DNA of 64,000 nt. Source: Saccharothrix saharensis (GTDB taxonomy: Bacteria > Actinomycetota > Actinomycetes > Mycobacteriales > Pseudonocardiaceae). Location: contig NZ_VFPP01000001.1 of NCBI RefSeq assembly GCF_006716745.1, positions 4,278,001 through 4,342,000 on the forward strand. The letters are read 5' to 3'. Below the pieces are notes generated by a model. That model was given only the letters and a program-made list of their open reading frames with translations, made no database searches and was not told the origin of the DNA. The position numbers were made by a program, and so were the translations under genes. Positions 28,694-37,418 of the stretch are shown here, in pieces. The stretch's first letter is position 1. Each line of letters begins with the position of its first letter.

Positions 28694-29596
28694 GACATCG
28701 ACCTCGACAACATCGCCCGCGCCGCCGAGACCATCGACCCCGTCTTCCGCGGCACACCGCAGTACGTCGACGAGCAGCTGTGCGCCGCGCTGGACCGCCG
28801 CGTGCTGGTCAAGGTCGAGACGGTGAACCCGCTGCGCAGCTTCAAGGGCCGCGGCGCGGACTTCCTGGGCGCGGCCCTGCCGCCCGGCCGCCCGGTGGTG
28901 TGCGCGTCGGCGGGCAACTTCGGCCAGGCCGTGGCCTACGTGGGCCGCACGCGCGGCTTCCCGGTCGAGGTGTTCGTCGCCGAGTCGGCCGTCCGCGACA
29001 AGGTGCGCCGGATGAGGTCGCTGGGCGCGGCCGTCACCGAGGTCCCCGGCGACTTCACCGGGGCCAAGGACGCCGCGCGTGAGCACGCCCAGCGGACCGG
29101 CGCGCTCTTCGTGGAGGACGGTCGCGACGTCGCCATCACCGAGGGCGCGGGCAGCATCGCCGTCGAGCTCCTCCGCGCCGGCGTCCCGATCGACGCCGCG
29201 GTCGTCCCGGTCGGCGACGGCGCCCTGATCACCGGCATGGCCCGCTGGCTGAAGGAGCACTCGCCGCACACCCGGATCGTCGGTGTGTGCGCCGAGGGCG
29301 CGCCGGCCGTCGCCCGCGCCTGGGCGGGCCGCCCGGTGGCCGACACGCCCATCGACACCATCGCCGACGGGATCGCCGTGCGCGTCCCCGTCCCGGCCGC
29401 CATCCCCCGCCTCAGGGCCCTCGTGGACGACATGCTGCTCGTGCCCGACGACGCCATTCGAGACGCGATGTCGCTGGCCCGGACCACGCTCGGCCTCGTG
29501 CTCGAACCGGCGGGCGCGATCGGCCTCGCCGCCCTCGCGTCGGCCGACGTCCCCGGCGAGACGATCGCCACCGTGCTCACCGGCGGCAATGTGTGA
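28691..29596 (+). CDS. threonine dehydratase-like PLP enzyme
   Basis: A 301-residue fold-type II PLP enzyme. The Schiff-base lysine is in LRSFKGRGADF (about residue 50), the phosphate- and substrate-binding loop is CASAGNFGQAVAYVG, and the glycine-rich site is PVGDGALITGMARWLK. The C-terminal regulatory ACT-like domain of biosynthetic IlvA is absent, so it is the short catabolic or serine/threonine-dehydratase type; racemase activity is also possible. It starts at GTG 28691 directly behind a promoter-like hexamer, suggesting its own leaderless transcript. Confidence 0.8.
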   Translation: MDIDLDNIARAAETIDPVFRGTPQYVDEQLCAALDRRVLVKVETVNPLRSFKGRGADFLGAALPPGRPVVCASAGNFGQAVAYVGRTRGFPVEVFVAESAVRDKVRRMRSLGAAVTEVPGDFTGAKDAAREHAQRTGALFVEDGRDVAITEGAGSIAVELLRAGVPIDAAVVPVGDGALITGMARWLKEHSPHTRIVGVCAEGAPAVARAWAGRPVADTPIDTIADGIAVRVPVPAAIPRLRALVDDMLLVPDDAIRDAMSLARTTLGLVLEPAGAIGLAALASADVPGETIATVLTGGNV

Positions 29597-29630
29597 GACA
29601 GCCCGCACCGGGTGAGGCAGGATTGGGGGC

Positions 29631-31148
29631 GTGACACCCCCTCGGCCGGAAGACCAGTCGCGGCGGTACCCGTGGGAGGACGACGAGTACAAGCCGCGCA
29701 CCCGGCCGTACCCGACCCCCGGCGCGCCACCACCCCCGGACCCGCGTGAGTCGGCCCGCTTCACCCCGCCGGACGACAAGCCGACCGTCCCGACGCTGCC
29801 GAAGAAGCTGACCGTCACCCGCGTGGCGTGGTTCCGCACGCGGCAGCTGAGCAGCCAGGCCGTTGCCGCGTTCCGCAAGGCCGCGCACGCCGACGGCGCG
29901 AAGCAGTCCGGCCTGTCGTCGCTGACCTACGCGGTGATGCTGAACTACGCGGCCGACGCGGCCATGGCCGTCGCCCTGGCCAACACCCTGTTCTTCTCCG
30001 CCGCCTCGGGCGAGAGCCGGGGCAAGGTCGCGCTCTACCTGCTGATCACGGTCGCGCCGTTCGCCCTGGTCGCCCCGGTGATCGGTCCCGCGCTGGACCG
30101 CATCCAGCACGGCAGGCGGGTGGCGCTGGCCGCGTCCTGCGTGATCCGCGTCGTCCTGTCCATCGTGATGGCGCTGAACTTCGACAACTGGGGCCTGTAC
30201 CCGGCCGCCCTGGGCAGCATGGTGCTGTCCAAGTCGTTCACCGTACTGAAAGCCGCGATCACGCCCCGCGTGCTGCCGCGCGAGATCACGCTGTCCAAGA
30301 CCAACGCCCGGATGACCGTGTTCGGGCTCGCCGCCGGCGGCGTGTTCGGCGCGGTCGCGGCCGGTTTCGCCAACCTGTTCGGCTCCCCGGGAGCCCTCTG
30401 GTTCACCGCCGTGCTGTGCCTGGTCAACGCCTACTACTGCCTGCGCATCCCCTCGTGGGTCGAGGTCACCGAGGGCGAGGTCCCCACCTCGCTGCGCGCC
30501 AAGCCGCAGAAGCCCAAGCGCCAGGCACTGGGCCGCACCGTCGTGGTCGCCCTCTGGGGCAACGGCGCGATCCGCATGCTGACCGGTTTCCTCATGCTCT
30601 TCGCCGCCTTCGTCGTCCGCGCCCAGACCGAGGGCGACGCCCTCATGCAGGTCCTCCTGCTGGGCGTCATCGCCGCCGCCGCCGGCATCGGCAGCTTCCT
30701 CGGCAACGCCGTCGGCGCGCGCCTCCAGTTCGGCTCACCGGACCAGGTCGTCATCGGCTGCCTCACCGCCGCCCTGCTGACCGTCGTCCTGGCCGCCGTC
30801 CTCCCCGGCCTGGTCACCGCCGCCGCCGTCGGCCTGGTCGGCGCGACCGCCAGCTCCCTGGCCAAGGTCTCGCTCGACGCCGTCATCCAGGACGACGTCC
30901 CCGACGAGTCCCGCGCCTCCGCCTTCGGCCGCTCGGAGACCATCCTGCAACTGGGCTGGGTCTTCGGCGGCGCCATCGGCGTCCTGCTGCCCACCGAGTA
31001 CTGGATCGGCTTCACCGTCATGGCCGTCCTCCTGGCCGTCGGCCTGGCCCAGACCGTCCAGACCAGGCGTGGCATCACCCTGATCCCGGGCCTGGGCGGC
31101 GACCGCCCACTGCGGCCCGCGCCGGTCGTGCCCCGACCGGGCACGTAG
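29631..31148 (+). CDS. MFS-type transmembrane protein (Rv0876c-like)
   Basis: A 505-residue membrane protein with a long Pro/Arg-rich cytoplasmic N-terminus (about 1-70: PPRPEDQSRRYPWEDDEYKPRTRPYP) followed by about 12 helices. The stretch ITVAPFALVAPVIGPALDRIQHGRRVALAAS is the MFS loop 2-3 motif. Length, tail and neighbourhood match mycobacterial Rv0876c (from memory); the transported compound is unknown. GTG 29631 is preceded by CAGGAT at seven bases rather than a ribosome site. Its TAG stop forms part of the promoter of the next gene. Confidence 0.85.
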   Translation: MTPPRPEDQSRRYPWEDDEYKPRTRPYPTPGAPPPPDPRESARFTPPDDKPTVPTLPKKLTVTRVAWFRTRQLSSQAVAAFRKAAHADGAKQSGLSSLTYAVMLNYAADAAMAVALANTLFFSAASGESRGKVALYLLITVAPFALVAPVIGPALDRIQHGRRVALAASCVIRVVLSIVMALNFDNWGLYPAALGSMVLSKSFTVLKAAITPRVLPREITLSKTNARMTVFGLAAGGVFGAVAAGFANLFGSPGALWFTAVLCLVNAYYCLRIPSWVEVTEGEVPTSLRAKPQKPKRQALGRTVVVALWGNGAIRMLTGFLMLFAAFVVRAQTEGDALMQVLLLGVIAAAAGIGSFLGNAVGARLQFGSPDQVVIGCLTAALLTVVLAAVLPGLVTAAAVGLVGATASSLAKVSLDAVIQDDVPDESRASAFGRSETILQLGWVFGGAIGVLLPTEYWIGFTVMAVLLAVGLAQTVQTRRGITLIPGLGGDRPLRPAPVVPRPGT

Positions 31149-31162
31149 GCTCGACCGCCGTG
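31146..31162 (+). promoter_or_regulatory. leaderless-type promoter overlapping a stop codon
   Basis: TAGGCT at 31146-31151, whose TAG is the stop codon of the MFS gene, lies eight bases before the GTG of the DUF2771-like gene. Confidence 0.45.
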
Positions 31163-31639
31163 CGCCGAGCCCTGATCCCCGTGTCGCTGCTGGTGGTCCT
31201 CTCCGGCTGCGCGGCGGCACCCACCGACCCCGAGGTGACGTTCCACGCGGACGGCACGACGATCAACGTCCGCCCGTCCCAGTACTGCGACCTGCAGTCG
31301 GAGAACTGCGACGTCGACCCGGACGCCGTCGGCGTGCTGCGCGTCCGCCCGGGCAAACCGGTCCAGATCTCCGTCCCGGGCGACCTGGCCGACACCGCCT
31401 GGTCGGTGAAGTTCACCTACCGCAACGCCCAAGGCGAACCGCAGGAACCGCTGCGCAGCAAGCTCTTCACCGAACGCGACCCGAAGTACGCCTACACCCT
31501 CGTGCTCCCGAACCCCGACGACCAACTGGAAACCGTCGAGGTCCAGCAGTACGGGGCCCGCATCGAAGCGAGCACCACCGGCGCGTTCGACTTCGTCGCC
31601 CGGGGAACCTGGATCCTCTCCGTCGACGACCGGGACTGA
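31160..31639 (+). CDS. DUF2771-like lipoprotein
   Basis: A 159-residue lipoprotein: n-region RRALIP, core VSLLVVL, lipobox LSGC at residues 14-17. The mature domain is beta-rich (VTFHADGTTINVRPSQYC, PGKPVQISVPGDLADTAWSVKFTY, SVDDRD at the end) with a Cys pair around YCDLQSENCD. The pattern and the position after the Rv0876c-like gene suggest the DUF2771 family; function unknown. Probably read from its own leaderless promoter 12 bases after the upstream gene ends. Confidence 0.75.
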   Translation: MRRALIPVSLLVVLSGCAAAPTDPEVTFHADGTTINVRPSQYCDLQSENCDVDPDAVGVLRVRPGKPVQISVPGDLADTAWSVKFTYRNAQGEPQEPLRSKLFTERDPKYAYTLVLPNPDDQLETVEVQQYGARIEASTTGAFDFVARGTWILSVDDRD

Positions 31640-31712
31640 CGCTCCCGCTCACGTGGTCGGGCGGTGCCCGATCACCGGCCCACGCCGATGACCCGTCTGT
31701 CAAGATTGCGCC

Positions 31713-32891
31713 ATGACCGACGACCTCGCGGACGTACTGGGCACTGAAGAGAACTCGTGCCTGGAGTTCAAGCAGTCCGCGAATGACAGCAGCGTTGTTC
31801 TGCGTGCGATCTGCGCCCTGTCCAATGATCTGCCGAATCGGGGTGGCGGCGACCTGCTGATCGGGGTCGACAAGCACGGCAATGCGGTGGACGGCACCGA
31901 CGTCTCGGATCGCGCGCTGCTTGCCCTCACGGACATGCGCGACAACGGGAAGATCCTCGACAGGCCGTCGATCGTGGTCGACCGGGCGAAGTTCCAGGGG
32001 AAAGACGTCGTACACATCAAGGTGACGGCTTCGTCCACACCACCGGTTCGCCTTGACGGCATTGCCTGGGTGAGGCCCGGACCGACGACGCGTTGCGCCA
32101 CCCGCGACGACGAGCGGGTCCTGAGCGAGCGAAGGCGATCGAACGAGGGACCGTTCGACACACGAACCGTTCCCGGTACTACCCTGGAAGATCTCGACCT
32201 GAGCCGGTTCAGGAGTGATGTGATTCCCGCCTTCGTCTCTCCGGAGGTCATCGAGGAAAACGGTCGTCCGGTCGAACTGCAACTCGCCTCGCTGCGCATC
32301 ACCGACAGCCGGCAGACACCCACCGTCCTAGGCCACCTCCTGATCGGAGTCAATCCATCGGAAAGCATCCCCGGCGCATATGTACAGTTCGTCCGGTACG
32401 ACGGCACCGATGTAAGCGACGCAATAATGGATTCGCAAGAGATCCGGGGCAACGTACTCGATTCGACCGGCAGGCTCCAGGCAGTTCTTCGAGGACATCT
32501 GCACACCTCGGTCAAGACGGTGGACGATTTCACTGAGCAAGACACGCCGGACTATCCGATCGAGGCACTTCGCGAAGTGTGCATGAACGCAGTCATGCAT
32601 CGCAACTACGAGTCTTCCCACGCTCCCGTCAGAATATCCTGGTTCGCGGACAGAATTGAAGTGACCAATCCGGGAGGGCCGTACGGGCAAGTTCGGTCGG
32701 ACAATTACGATCGAGTCAACGACTACCGCAATCCGTCACTCGCCGGGGCAATGAAGGCACTCGGCTACGTCAACCGGTTCGGCCGTGGGATCGGGAGGAT
32801 CCGCAAGTCCCTGGAACTCAACGGCAACCCGCCGGCAGAGTTCGTGATCGACACGTCCTCGTGGGTCGTAGTGATCAGGAGCGCCCGGTGA
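31713..32891 (+). CDS. AlbA_2 / GHKL-ATPase domain protein
   Basis: A 392-residue protein. Residues 12-125 form an AlbA_2 (Schlafen-type nucleic-acid-binding) domain with Glu18 and Lys20 in CLEFKQS, RGGGDLLIGVDKHG and the closing GIAWVRPGPTTRCATRDDE. Residues 280-390 form the HATPase_c_4 fold: EVCMNAVMHRNYE (Asn292), ITVTNPGGPYG-like at 315-325 and RFGRGIGRIRKSL (355-366). The C-terminal helix-turn-helix usual in COG2865 relatives is missing. GTGA overlap couples it to a ParA-like ATPase. GC is clearly lower than the neighbours (33 of 60 in 32401-32460), a sign of transfer. The start lacks a ribosome site but has CAAGAT six bases upstream. Role unknown; defence or regulation is inference. Confidence 0.85.
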   Translation: MTDDLADVLGTEENSCLEFKQSANDSSVVLRAICALSNDLPNRGGGDLLIGVDKHGNAVDGTDVSDRALLALTDMRDNGKILDRPSIVVDRAKFQGKDVVHIKVTASSTPPVRLDGIAWVRPGPTTRCATRDDERVLSERRRSNEGPFDTRTVPGTTLEDLDLSRFRSDVIPAFVSPEVIEENGRPVELQLASLRITDSRQTPTVLGHLLIGVNPSESIPGAYVQFVRYDGTDVSDAIMDSQEIRGNVLDSTGRLQAVLRGHLHTSVKTVDDFTEQDTPDYPIEALREVCMNAVMHRNYESSHAPVRISWFADRIEVTNPGGPYGQVRSDNYDRVNDYRNPSLAGAMKALGYVNRFGRGIGRIRKSLELNGNPPAEFVIDTSSWVVVIRSAR

Positions 32892-33961
32892 TCGCGCTTG
32901 CGCTGTTCAACAACAAGGGCGGGGTGGGCAAGACCACGCTGACCTACCACCTCGCTCACATGTACCAGCGGCTGGGCGTGCGCGTGCTGGCCGTCGACTT
33001 GGACCCACAGGCAAATCTCACGTCGGCCTTCCTGAACGAGGACGACCTCGCCACGCTGTGGGGTGAGCCCGAGTCACCCGCTTGGCAGCAACACCGACCG
33101 CCGCTGTTCGACGTCGTCTCAAACAAGGTTACGGAGCACGTCGGAACCGTCGCACAGTCGGTTCACCCGATCATGGAGGGCTTGGGCGACGTCACGCACT
33201 TCGCGCCGGTGAAGGTCGCGCCCGGGCTCAGCCTGGTCCCCGGCGACCTGGAGCTGAGCGCATTCGAGGAGAAGCTGTCCGACGCCTGGCCCAGAAGTTT
33301 TCCGGGCAATGACCTGGCAGCGATCAGGACGACCACCGCCTTTCACCGGATCATCCGCGAAGCCGCCGCGTCGACAGAAGCTCAACTCGTGTTGATCGAC
33401 GTAGGCCCGAACCTGGGCGCGATAAATCGCGCGGCGCTGCTCGCGGCGGACTCCGTGCTCATGCCCCTAGCGGCCGACCTGTTCTCCCTGCGCGGCCTCC
33501 GGAACCTTGGCCCGACCCTTCGGGATTGGCGCACGACCTGGCAGGATACCATCCGGGACAAGATCCCGTCCAAGATTCCATCGCCAGCCGGGATGATGAC
33601 ACCACTCGGCTATGTCATCATGCAGCCCACCATGCGGCTCGACCGACCGGTGCAAGCTTACCGGCGTTGGCTCGAACGCATTCCCAGCGTATTCGAGACC
33701 GCCGTACTCGGCGAATCAGCACCAACGGCGCACAGCAGCGAGAAGAGTTTTGAGATCGCCACGCTCAAGAACTACCAGAGCCTGATGCCGCTGGCTCACG
33801 ACGCGCGAAAACCCATGTTCGAACTCCGTTCCGCCGATGGCGCGATAGGTAGCATGCAGTCTTACGTCCAACGGTGTTACCAGGACTTCAAGAAGCTCGC
33901 CATCGAAGTAGCCGAACGACTCGACAGGCTGGGGGTGTCCGAACCCATTGGACTGCGGTGA
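32888..33961 (+). CDS. ParA/MinD-type AAA ATPase
   Basis: A 357-residue ATPase with the deviant Walker A NNKGGVGKTTL (Lys10 and Lys15 both present), Walker A' VDLDPQANLTSAF (36-48) and Walker B LVLIDVGPNLGAINRAAL (168-184). A ~100-residue insertion between motifs (50-150) and a long C-terminal part (DWRTTWQDTIRDKIP to the end) exceed chromosomal Soj/ParA. No parB gene or parS-like repeat is nearby, so plasmid-style partitioning is unlikely. It is fused by GTGA to the AlbA_2/ATPase gene and shares its lower GC. Two ATPases in a coupled, transferred pair recall defence or abortive-infection cassettes, but that is inference. Confidence 0.88.
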   Translation: MIALALFNNKGGVGKTTLTYHLAHMYQRLGVRVLAVDLDPQANLTSAFLNEDDLATLWGEPESPAWQQHRPPLFDVVSNKVTEHVGTVAQSVHPIMEGLGDVTHFAPVKVAPGLSLVPGDLELSAFEEKLSDAWPRSFPGNDLAAIRTTTAFHRIIREAAASTEAQLVLIDVGPNLGAINRAALLAADSVLMPLAADLFSLRGLRNLGPTLRDWRTTWQDTIRDKIPSKIPSPAGMMTPLGYVIMQPTMRLDRPVQAYRRWLERIPSVFETAVLGESAPTAHSSEKSFEIATLKNYQSLMPLAHDARKPMFELRSADGAIGSMQSYVQRCYQDFKKLAIEVAERLDRLGVSEPIGLR

Positions 33962-33982
33962 GCCGTCGCTCGTCCGGAACGC

Positions 33983-34018
33983 GCGACTCCCCGGGGCGGT
34001 GACGCCTCGGGGAGTCGC
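33983..34018. terminator. bidirectional terminator between parA-like gene and cspB
   Basis: A 16-bp stem with one G-T wobble (33983-33998 with 34003-34018) and a GTGA loop, between convergent genes; closes the acquired cassette on its right side. Confidence 0.8.
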
Positions 34019-34054
34019 ACGCCCACCCACGTACCGGACCACGACCTGATCGGC

Positions 34055-34441
34055 TTACGGATCCAACTCCCGCGCCACCGCCCGCACCACCTCGGCGATG
34101 AGCTTCGTGTTCTTCCGATCCGGGTACCGCCCCCGCCGCAGCTCGGGCTGCACCTTCACCTCGAGCAGCTTGATCATGTCCTCGATCAGCCCGTGCAGCT
34201 CCTCCGCGGGCCGGCGACGGGCCTCCGCCACCGACGGCGCCGGGTCGATCAGCCGGACCGACAGCGCCTGCGGCCCGCGCCTGCCCTCGGCCATGCCGAA
34301 CTCGATCCGCTGACCGGCCTTCAAGCCCTCGACACCCGGAGGCAGCGCGGATTTCCGCACGTAGACGTCTTCGCCACCGTCCTGTGTGACGAAGCCGAAG
34401 CCCTTCTCCGAGTCGTACCACTTGACCTTGCCGGTCGGCAC
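34055..34441 (-). CDS. cspB: cold-shock protein with C-terminal extension (CspB-like)
   Basis: A 128-residue single-stranded nucleic-acid-binding protein. Residues 1-65 are the cold-shock domain with RNP1 KGFGFV (residues 12-17) and RNP2 EDVYVR. The extension (about 80-128: [35 protein letters not shown]) is shared with mycobacterial Rv0871 and distinguishes this family from the short 67-residue Csp proteins. Start GTG 34441 (PTGKVKWYD) has GGTGGGA upstream; the longer upstream frame is not conserved. Confidence 0.92.
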   Translation of the reverse strand: MPTGKVKWYDSEKGFGFVTQDGGEDVYVRKSALPPGVEGLKAGQRIEFGMAEGRRGPQALSVRLIDPAPSVAEARRRPAEELHGLIEDMIKLLEVKVQPELRRGRYPDRKNTKLIAEVVRAVARELDP

Positions 34442-34576
34442 CGTTCCCACCAATCCCTTTGCGATCACACGACGAACGCGCCCCGGGCGTGCCCAAGGCG
34501 CGTCCCACCAGACTATCCAGAACACCATCCCCGGGGCACCTCCGATCGCGCGACTACCCCGCCACCGCCGCGCGAC

Positions 34577-34592
34577 TACGCTCCACCCCATG
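34577..34592 (+). promoter_or_regulatory. leaderless-type promoter of a small membrane-protein gene
   Basis: TACGCT lies exactly seven bases upstream of ATG 34590; no ribosome-binding site. Confidence 0.45.
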
Positions 34593-34796
34593 TCGACCAC
34601 GAAGTCCACGAAGCTGATGCCGCTGGCAGTGGCGTTGTTCGCGCTCGGCGTGGCGGCCGTCGTCGCGATGTTCGTCGCGGGCGAACACGGCCTGCCCGCC
34701 TGGGTGTTCGCCGCGGGCTGGCTGCTCGCCCCCGCGGGTCTCGCGCTGGGCGTGCTCAGCGCGGTCCGGAACGCCCGGCCCCGCCCCCGGCGCTGA
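34590..34796 (+). CDS. small two-helix membrane protein
   Basis: A 68-residue protein with two hydrophobic helices (about 9-29, [21 protein letters not shown], and 36-56) and an arginine-rich C-terminus (NARPRPRR). No family recognised. The last 41 bases overlap the 3' end of the convergent HAD phosphatase gene. Promoter hexamer position supports the start. Confidence 0.65.
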   Translation: MSTTKSTKLMPLAVALFALGVAAVVAMFVAGEHGLPAWVFAAGWLLAPAGLALGVLSAVRNARPRPRR

Positions 34797-35406
34797 GCCG
34801 GTCGGCGTTCGCCCGCAACCACCCCGGGAACTCCGTCAGGTCCGGCAGCACCACGTCCGCGCCCTCGGCCGCCAGCTCCCCGGCGTCGCACGGCCCGCTG
34901 ACCACACCCACGGACACCGCGCCGGCCGCCTTCGCGCCACGCACGTCACCCACGTGGTCGCCCACGTACACCGCCGCGCCGTGCGCCTTCAACGCCTCGG
35001 CCTTGCCGGTGGACCACAGCTCGCCGAACAGGTGGTCGACCTCCCAGTCGAACGCGGCCAGGTGCAGCGCCGCGTTCTTCCGGTACTTGCCCGTCACCAC
35101 GATCGTCGTCCCGCCCAGCTCACGCACCACCGCAAGCGCTTGCGCGGCCCCCGGCAGGGCGACCGTGGCCGGGATGACGACCTCCGGGTACAGCTCGCGG
35201 AACCGGGCGATCAGGCCGGGGATGTCCACCTCCGGCACGCCGAACTCGCGGTAGATCATGTCCAGGGGCGGGCCCAGGTTGGCCGCGAAGTGCGCCCCGT
35301 CCAGCGGGTAGCCGCTCTCGGCGGCGACGGCGTCCATCACCGCGGCCATGCCCGGCCTGGGGTCGATCAACGTCATGTCCAGGTCGAATCCCACCGTCAG
35401 CGGCAC
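34756..35406 (-). CDS. HAD-superfamily hydrolase
   Basis: A 216-residue phosphatase-like protein of the phosphoglycolate-phosphatase branch. Motif I is [10 protein letters not shown] (nucleophile and acid aspartates), motif [10 protein letters not shown], motif III the lysine in STGKAEALK, motif [16 protein letters not shown]; a helical cap sits between motifs I and II. The TGKY in place of a plain serine/threonine stretch resembles HAD phosphatases of actinobacteria. Start at GTG 35406 (PLTVGFDLD). Substrate unknown. Confidence 0.88.
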   Translation of the reverse strand: MPLTVGFDLDMTLIDPRPGMAAVMDAVAAESGYPLDGAHFAANLGPPLDMIYREFGVPEVDIPGLIARFRELYPEVVIPATVALPGAAQALAVVRELGGTTIVVTGKYRKNAALHLAAFDWEVDHLFGELWSTGKAEALKAHGAAVYVGDHVGDVRGAKAAGAVSVGVVSGPCDAGELAAEGADVVLPDLTEFPGWLRANADRLSAGGGAGRSGPR

Positions 35407-35442
35407 GGTTCGCACCCTATGCGCTGTGCCAAGCTTTGCGCC

Positions 35443-35991
35443 GTGACGGAACTCACCCGGGCACTGCTCGACGCGGCGGTGGAGCTGATCGCGGCGCACG
35501 GCTCACGCGGCCTGCGCATGGCGGAGGTCGCCGCCAGGGCGGGCGTGAGCAGGCAGACCGTCTACAACGAGTTCGGCAACCGGGAGCGGCTGATCCAGGC
35601 CGTGGCGCTGCACAAGACCGGCGAGTTCCTCGACGGCGTGCGGGAGCGGCTGGCCGGCACCGACGACCCGCTGGAGGGGCTGCGCCGGGGCATCGCGTTC
35701 GCGTTCGACCTCGCCGCGCGCGACCCGCTGGCCCGGTCCGTGCTCAACGGCGCGAACGCCGAGGACATGCTGCCGCTGCTGACGACCAAGGGCCGGCCGG
35801 TGCTGACGCTGGCCACCTCGGTCATCGCCCAGCACATCCGCGCGCACTGGCGGACGCTGCCCGACGCGCGCGTGCACCTGATCGCGGACACGATCGTGCG
35901 GGTGGCCCTGAGCCACCTGCTCACGCCGAGCAGCCGCCGCCTCGACTCCGTGGTGCTGGTGACCGAGGCCTTACTCGCCCACCGGCTCTGA
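35443..35991 (+). CDS. TetR-family transcriptional regulator
   Basis: A 182-residue repressor. The N-terminal helix-turn-helix reads AAVELIAAHGSRGLRMAEVAARAGVSRQTVYNEFGNRERLI; the C-terminal ligand domain is helical and ends LVTEALLAHRL. It diverges from the HAD gene (36 bases between starts), so it may control that gene or itself. An ATG eight codons upstream (35419) is possible, but GTG 35443 matches TetR starts and has a CAAGCT hexamer at seven bases. Effector unknown. Confidence 0.88.
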   Translation: MTELTRALLDAAVELIAAHGSRGLRMAEVAARAGVSRQTVYNEFGNRERLIQAVALHKTGEFLDGVRERLAGTDDPLEGLRRGIAFAFDLAARDPLARSVLNGANAEDMLPLLTTKGRPVLTLATSVIAQHIRAHWRTLPDARVHLIADTIVRVALSHLLTPSSRRLDSVVLVTEALLAHRL

Positions 35992-36005
35992 CCCCGGCCC
36001 GCGCC

Positions 36006-36980
36006 CTACCGCGCCGCCACGTCGTCGTAGCTCAGCCCGATCCGCTCGGCGGCCCGGGTGAGCGTGCGCAGGATCGCCAACGACTCGGCGGGCCGCATCG
36101 ACGGGCTCTCCGTCTCACCCGCCCGCACCCGCCGCACGACCTCCCGCAACTGCGGGACGTACCCCGCGCCCTCCTGCTCGTGCCGGTGCTCCACCCCGTC
36201 GACCAGGATCCGGCTCGGGTTGTAGAGCGCCTCCGGCAGCTCCACCAGCCCCTTCGTCCCGTACACCACCGCACCGGACCGCAACGGGCTGACCAGCGAG
36301 GATCCCAGCAGCGCGTGCGCGCCGCCCTCGTAGCCCAGCAGCATCCCGATCTCGGCGTCCACACCGCCCACCAGCCGCCCGTGCGCCTGCACCGTCTCCG
36401 GCTCACCCAGCACCAGGTGCGCGAACGACACCGGGTAGATGCCCAGGTCGAACAACGACCCGCCGCCGAGCGCCTTGCTCCACAGCCGGTGGGCGGGGTC
36501 GTGCTCCAGGGTGAAGCCGAAGTCCGCCCGCACCGACCGGACCTCGCCGATCACGCCGTCCGCGATCAACTCCGACATCCGCACGATGAGCGGGTTGAAC
36601 CGGGTCCAGATGGCCTCCATGAAGAACAGCCCGCGCTCACCCGCCAGGTGCACGACGTCCTGCAACTCGGCCAGCGTCAGCGTGGCGGGCTTCTCGCACA
36701 GCACGTGCTTGCCCGCCTCCAACGCCGCACGCGTCACCGCGTGGTGCTGGACGTGCGGCGTGGCCACGTAGACGACGTCCACGTCCGGGTCGGCCAGCAG
36801 GTCGGCGTAGTCGCCGTACGCGCGGGGGATCTCGTGCTTCGCCGCGAAGGCTTCGGCCTTGGGCAGCGCGCGCGACGAGACCGCGAGCACCTCGACGTCG
36901 GGCAGCAGGCGGAGGTCGCCGGTGACGACGTCGGCGATGCCGCCCGTCGCCACGACGCCCCAGCGGAGTTTGTTCGGCAC
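36006..36980 (-). CDS. Gfo/Idh/MocA-family oxidoreductase
   Basis: A 324-residue NAD(P)-dependent oxidoreductase. The Rossmann start is LRWGVVATGGIADVV; VVYVATPHVQHHAVTRAALEAGKHVLCEKPATLT carries the conserved EKP lysine; the catalytic region includes GGGSLFDLGIYPVSFAHLVLG, with Asp and the later His. The group includes sugar and inositol dehydrogenases and dihydrodiol dehydrogenase-like enzymes; substrate unknown. Convergent with the TetR gene (14 bases apart), divergent from yccF. Confidence 0.9.
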   Translation of the reverse strand: MPNKLRWGVVATGGIADVVTGDLRLLPDVEVLAVSSRALPKAEAFAAKHEIPRAYGDYADLLADPDVDVVYVATPHVQHHAVTRAALEAGKHVLCEKPATLTLAELQDVVHLAGERGLFFMEAIWTRFNPLIVRMSELIADGVIGEVRSVRADFGFTLEHDPAHRLWSKALGGGSLFDLGIYPVSFAHLVLGEPETVQAHGRLVGGVDAEIGMLLGYEGGAHALLGSSLVSPLRSGAVVYGTKGLVELPEALYNPSRILVDGVEHRHEQEGAGYVPQLREVVRRVRAGETESPSMRPAESLAILRTLTRAAERIGLSYDDVAAR

Positions 36981-37012
36981 GGGACGGGAGCTTAATCGGG
37001 CAAGATGGACCC

Positions 37013-37387
37013 GTGAGGCTCATCCTGAACCTGATCTGGCTGGTCCTGAGCGGCTTCTGGCTGGCCGTCGGGTACGTGGTGGCCGGCGTGGTGTGCTGCG
37101 TGCTGATCGTGACCATCCCGTGGGGGTTGGCCGCGTTCCGCATCGCGAACTACGCGCTGTGGCCGTTCGGGCGCACGGTCGTGGACCGGCCCGGCGCGGG
37201 CGCGCCGTCGCTGCTCGGCAACGTCATCTGGATCGTCGTGGCGGGGATCTGGCTGGCCATCGGCCACGTCGTCACCGGTGTGCTGCTGTGCGTGACGATC
37301 ATCGGGATCCCGCTGGGCGTGGCGAACTTCAAGCTGGTCCCGGTGTCCCTGATGCCGCTGGGCAAGGAGATCGTGCCGGTCCCCTAG
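37013..37387 (+). CDS. YccF-domain membrane protein
   Basis: A 124-residue inner-membrane protein with two YccF repeats of similar sequence: LNLIWLVLSGFWLAVGYVVAGVVCCVLIVTIPWG and GNVIWIVVAGIWLAIGHVVTGVLLCVTIIGIPLG, each followed by A-x-F-x-(I/L). Mycobacterial Rv0870c is the likely counterpart. Function unknown. GTG 37013 has no ribosome site; CAAGAT lies six bases before it, the same hexamer and spacing as at the AlbA_2 gene. Confidence 0.88.
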   Translation: MRLILNLIWLVLSGFWLAVGYVVAGVVCCVLIVTIPWGLAAFRIANYALWPFGRTVVDRPGAGAPSLLGNVIWIVVAGIWLAIGHVVTGVLLCVTIIGIPLGVANFKLVPVSLMPLGKEIVPVP

Positions 37388-37418
37388 CCCCGGATCACCG
37401 CCGCACCCTCGCCGCGCG

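Noticed and set aside
27856-29878. Upstream extension of the sacsin-type reading frame, giving an apparent giant protein of over 1800 residues
   Set aside because: Arg/Gly/Ala-rich shadow of the DUF3027, cyclotransferase and threonine dehydratase genes; the real start is GTG 27079 by GTGA coupling.
31646-31680. Short inverted repeat after the DUF2771-like gene as terminator
   Set aside because: Only about 7 bp and no T-run; too weak to call.
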